From Opitutia bacterium (GTDB lineage Bacteria > Verrucomicrobiota > Verrucomicrobiia > Opitutales > Opitutaceae): a stretch of 64,000 bases of DNA. The DNA is taken from positions 21,604-85,603 of the forward strand of contig CANGCX010000003.1 of assembly GCA_947452315.1 (NCBI GenBank), read 5' to 3'. The notes under the pieces are model-generated. The model ran no database searches and was not told the origin of the DNA. It saw only the letters and a program-made list of their open reading frames with translations. The first letter of the stretch is position 1. Each line of letters opens with the position of its first letter. Both the position numbers and the translations under genes were made by a program. Shown in pieces: positions 61,497 through 64,000 of this stretch.

Positions 61497-62831
61497 ATGA
61501 TCTTCGCTCGACTCAGCCTTTGCGTTGCCTGTCTACTCGCTCTCAGTGTGTCCCTCCGGGCTGCCACACCAGCCAAGCCCAACATTATCTTTATCCTCGC
61601 TGATGACTATGGAGTGGGTGAAGTCAGCGCTTACGGCGCCGATAATTACAAGACGCCCAACATCGATGCCCTTGCGCGCGGTGGTACGCGTTACACGCAC
61701 GCTTATACGCCGTCTCTTTGCGGTCCCTCGCGCGCCACGATTTTGACGGGCCGTTATCTTTTCCGCACTGGCGCCACGAATCAGGACGCCACAGGTCGTT
61801 TCACGCCCGCGGCCGAAACGATGATGCCCACGATTCTAAAATCAGCCGGCTACGTCACCGCCGCCGTAGGCAAATGGGGCCAGCTTCCGCTCGGGCCAGG
61901 CGAATTTGGTTTTGATCAACACCTTAAATTCCAAGGCAGTGGCGCTTATTGGAATACCCAAGACAAAGCAAAAACCTACCTAGTTAACGGTAAAGTGACG
62001 CCATTGAAGGATAAGGAATATTTGCCCGATGTGATGGATCGTTTCGTTACAGACTTCATCACCAAGAATCACGATAAGCCGTTTTATCTCTATTATTCTC
62101 TCTCTCACGTTCACACCGAGATTTTACCCACTCCCGACAGCGCGCCCGACAGCAAGGACATCTATGCTGATAATGTGAAGTATATGGATAAACTCGTCGG
62201 TAAGCTCATCGCCGAACTCGAGCGCCAACATCTCCGCGAAAATACGCTCATCGTGTTCTTCGGCGACAACGGCACGGCCAACGGTCGGGCTGACAACGCA
62301 ATGATTGGCGGCCGTCGCCTTGACGGGGCCAAAGGGTCGATGCTCGAAGGAGGCAGCTTGGAGCCGCTCATCGTCAATTGGCCCGGCGTCACGCCTGCCG
62401 GTAAAGTCCGCGGTGACATGATTGATTCTACCGACTTCGTTCCTACGTTTGCTGAAATTGCTGGGGCTAAATTGCCCGAGAAAAAAACAATCGATGGTCG
62501 CAGCTTCGCTGCCTCGATCCGGGGTGAAAGCAAGCAGGCTCGTGAATGGGTGTATCTCCAACTCGCTCGGCAATGGTATGCGCGAAGTGCCTCCTGGAAA
62601 CTCACGCAATCCGGCGAACTTTTTGATATGAGTGACGCACCCTTCTCCGAGAAACTTGTTTCGGCGGATACAAAAATTCCTGCGGCGATCGCGGCGCGCC
62701 AGCAACTCCAGGCTGCTCTCGACCAACTCAACCCCGCCGGCGGTATTCTCGATGACGGCGATGGCACAGGCCGCCACGCCAACAAAGCGGAAAAAGCCGC
62801 TAAAAAAGAGGCCAAGAAAAAGCAGCTGTAA
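61497..62831 (+). CDS. Type I sulfatase (arylsulfatase family)
   Basis: This 444-residue exported enzyme has a signal peptide of about 22 residues. The metal-binding aspartates are in ILADDYG at 36-37. The active-site motif is LCGPSRATILTGRY with Cys75, which must be converted to formylglycine by a separate maturase absent from this window. VGKWGQ is conserved, and FFGDNGT near 253 gives the second metal site. The C-terminus is Lys/Glu-rich. It hydrolyses sulfate esters outside the cytoplasm. Placed 13 bp after a TonB receptor and before another, it fits a locus for sulfated polysaccharide use. Confidence 0.95.
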   Translation: MIFARLSLCVACLLALSVSLRAATPAKPNIIFILADDYGVGEVSAYGADNYKTPNIDALARGGTRYTHAYTPSLCGPSRATILTGRYLFRTGATNQDATGRFTPAAETMMPTILKSAGYVTAAVGKWGQLPLGPGEFGFDQHLKFQGSGAYWNTQDKAKTYLVNGKVTPLKDKEYLPDVMDRFVTDFITKNHDKPFYLYYSLSHVHTEILPTPDSAPDSKDIYADNVKYMDKLVGKLIAELERQHLRENTLIVFFGDNGTANGRADNAMIGGRRLDGAKGSMLEGGSLEPLIVNWPGVTPAGKVRGDMIDSTDFVPTFAEIAGAKLPEKKTIDGRSFAASIRGESKQAREWVYLQLARQWYARSASWKLTQSGELFDMSDAPFSEKLVSADTKIPAAIAARQQLQAALDQLNPAGGILDDGDGTGRHANKAEKAAKKEAKKKQL

Positions 62832-62917
62832 GCGCTGCTTGATACAACTCCGCGTGATTGGGCCTCATCCCTTTTCCATCCATAACCAATTTCTACCTAG
62901 CAAACCCACCTAATCAA

Positions 62918-64000
62918 ATGACCTCATCGGTAAATTTTTCTATTCTCCGGCCCGCACTCTGCGCGCTGCTGTTGTCCTCGCGCCTTTTTGCGCAATCTGC
63001 TCCGACGACAGATTCTGAAACGATCAAACTCTCGGCTTTCGAAGTGAAAACCGAACCCAACCGCGGTTACACCGCTTCCGAGACTATGTCCGGCAGCCGC
63101 GTGAAAACCCAGATCGCCGATTTGCCATACACGGTTAACGTACTCACGAGCGAATTTTTTTCCGACTTCGGCATACTTACCTTGTCCGACAATGTTACGC
63201 AGATCGGAAATTTCACCGGCTTGGACATCGGTGGTAATTTCAATTTACGCGGCTTCTCTTCGTCGAATCAGTTGCGTGACGGCTTTTTCCGCCTCGGCCG
63301 CTACGGCTCGAGCAACATTGATCGCATGGAAATTATCAAGGGCTCCAACGCGGCCATCTACGGCCGCACCTCGCCGGGCGGTATGGTGAACTTCATCTCG
63401 AAGCAGCCCAAGGCCGAAGAAAAACAAACCCTGCTCTACAATTACGGCGATTACGGCACGCAGCGCGTCACGCTCGAGTCCACGGGCCCTCTTTTAAAAG
63501 GCACCTTGGGTCGCACCAACTACGTGCTCACGGCGAGTCATTACCAGCGCAACTTTGATCAAGCTTACGCCACGGACCGGAATCAGGAATATTATTTGGC
63601 GGTCGACCACGTGTTCGCCGATGGCTCGAAAGTTTTTGTTTCGATCGAGTATTTCCTGCAACTGCGTCACTCCCCGCTCGCGGCTATCCCGTTGGTCATT
63701 GACCAAAAGGGCACCGCGGCCACCACCGATGACGTCGCGATCGGCTACGCCCTCAATCTCGGCAAATACAACGCATTTGGCCCAGTCACTGAGCTTAACC
63801 GTGGCAATATTTCCTACACGGCCATCTACGAAAAAAAGTTGAGCCCCATTTTCAGCGCGCGTGTTTCCGCCAACAATTCCCGCGCTCGGCGTTGGGATTA
63901 CAATTACAATACGGCTTGGGGCAGCGTGAGCATCAATCCTCCCGTCTCCACCACGGCGATTTCCTCCTTGCGCGGCGCGACGCCTAACCGCGGTCGCATC
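62918..64000 (+). CDS. TonB-dependent receptor (partial, C-terminus outside window)
   Basis: The frame is open from the ATG at 62918 to the window edge, giving 361 residues. A signal peptide ends near LFAQ at about residue 26. The mature protein starts with ETIKLSAFEVKTEPNRGYTA, and SRVKTQIADLPYTVNVLTSEFF begins the plug. FNLRGFSSSNQLRDGFFRLG and IDRMEIIKGSNAAIYGRTSPGGMVN follow, typical of the Opitutaceae receptors. The barrel begins after about residue 170. It shares its operon position with the sulfatase and the receptor upstream, so it may bring in a related ligand. Confidence 0.93.
   Translation, partial: MTSSVNFSILRPALCALLLSSRLFAQSAPTTDSETIKLSAFEVKTEPNRGYTASETMSGSRVKTQIADLPYTVNVLTSEFFSDFGILTLSDNVTQIGNFTGLDIGGNFNLRGFSSSNQLRDGFFRLGRYGSSNIDRMEIIKGSNAAIYGRTSPGGMVNFISKQPKAEEKQTLLYNYGDYGTQRVTLESTGPLLKGTLGRTNYVLTASHYQRNFDQAYATDRNQEYYLAVDHVFADGSKVFVSIEYFLQLRHSPLAAIPLVIDQKGTAATTDDVAIGYALNLGKYNAFGPVTELNRGNISYTAIYEKKLSPIFSARVSANNSRARRWDYNYNTAWGSVSINPPVSTTAISSLRGATPNRGRI

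Overview
The window looks like chromosomal DNA of a Verrucomicrobiota bacterium, most likely of the Opitutaceae type. The pointers are several pairs of planctomycete-type cytochrome/PSD1 (DUF1549/DUF1553) and DUF1501 proteins, TonB-dependent receptors whose mature N-termini carry an LS-x-F-x-V motif, a formylglycine-type sulfatase next to a LacI regulator, and many exported degradative enzymes. The DNA is GC-rich and densely coding. I saw no transposase, integrase, CRISPR array, rRNA or tRNA. This taxonomic reading is inference from gene families, not from a marker gene.

Region by region: 1-8366 (minus strand) is one operon with two successive PSD1/DUF1501 pairs. After a 300-bp intergenic region with two TGAAATTTCA palindromes come a dicarboxylate/amino-acid symporter, a cytosolic sulfite-oxidase-like protein, a small membrane protein and an HrpA helicase (8666-15391). 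A third PSD1/DUF1501 pair (15451-19512) leads into an exported dienelactone-hydrolase-like protein and a coupled lipoprotein. 20853-27623 is mostly housekeeping: an ABC ATPase, an ArsC/Spx-like protein, small proteins, a TatD nuclease, HPr, KdsB, CarA and KamA.

27624-28244 has no protein gene but is rich in RNA signals. It holds two tandem copies of an unrecognised small-RNA-like unit, each with its own terminator and a shared promoter-like upstream box, followed by a clear TPP riboswitch with two terminator hairpins. The riboswitch sits directly in front of a TonB-dependent receptor (28245-30383), which is therefore predicted to import thiamine or a precursor.

30479-45822 mixes a pRiA4b-ORF3-like protein with exported carbohydrate- and heme-related proteins: a PQQ-type sugar dehydrogenase fused to cytochrome c, a DUF5060/DUF4038 glycoside hydrolase, a methyltransferase with a signal-like N-terminus, a PVC-type heme protein, a GHL10-like hydrolase, an SDR, a BNR_4 propeller and a GxGYxYP protein. 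Two RNA 2'-O-methyltransferases (RlmM-like and SpoU) are interspersed. 46122-55921 has a large TonB receptor, a TMTC-like membrane TPR protein and a DUF1592/DUF1552 cytochrome pair. 56019-64000 has a cytochrome b562-like protein, a DUF1080 protein, and a LacI regulator divergent from a TonB receptor - sulfatase - TonB receptor operon that runs off the right edge.

Taken together the cell appears to be an aerobic or microaerobic polymer degrader. It takes up glycan fragments through TonB receptors, processes them with secreted hydrolases, sulfatase and dehydrogenases, and uses an unusually large set of exported c-type heme proteins whose exact chemistry is unknown.
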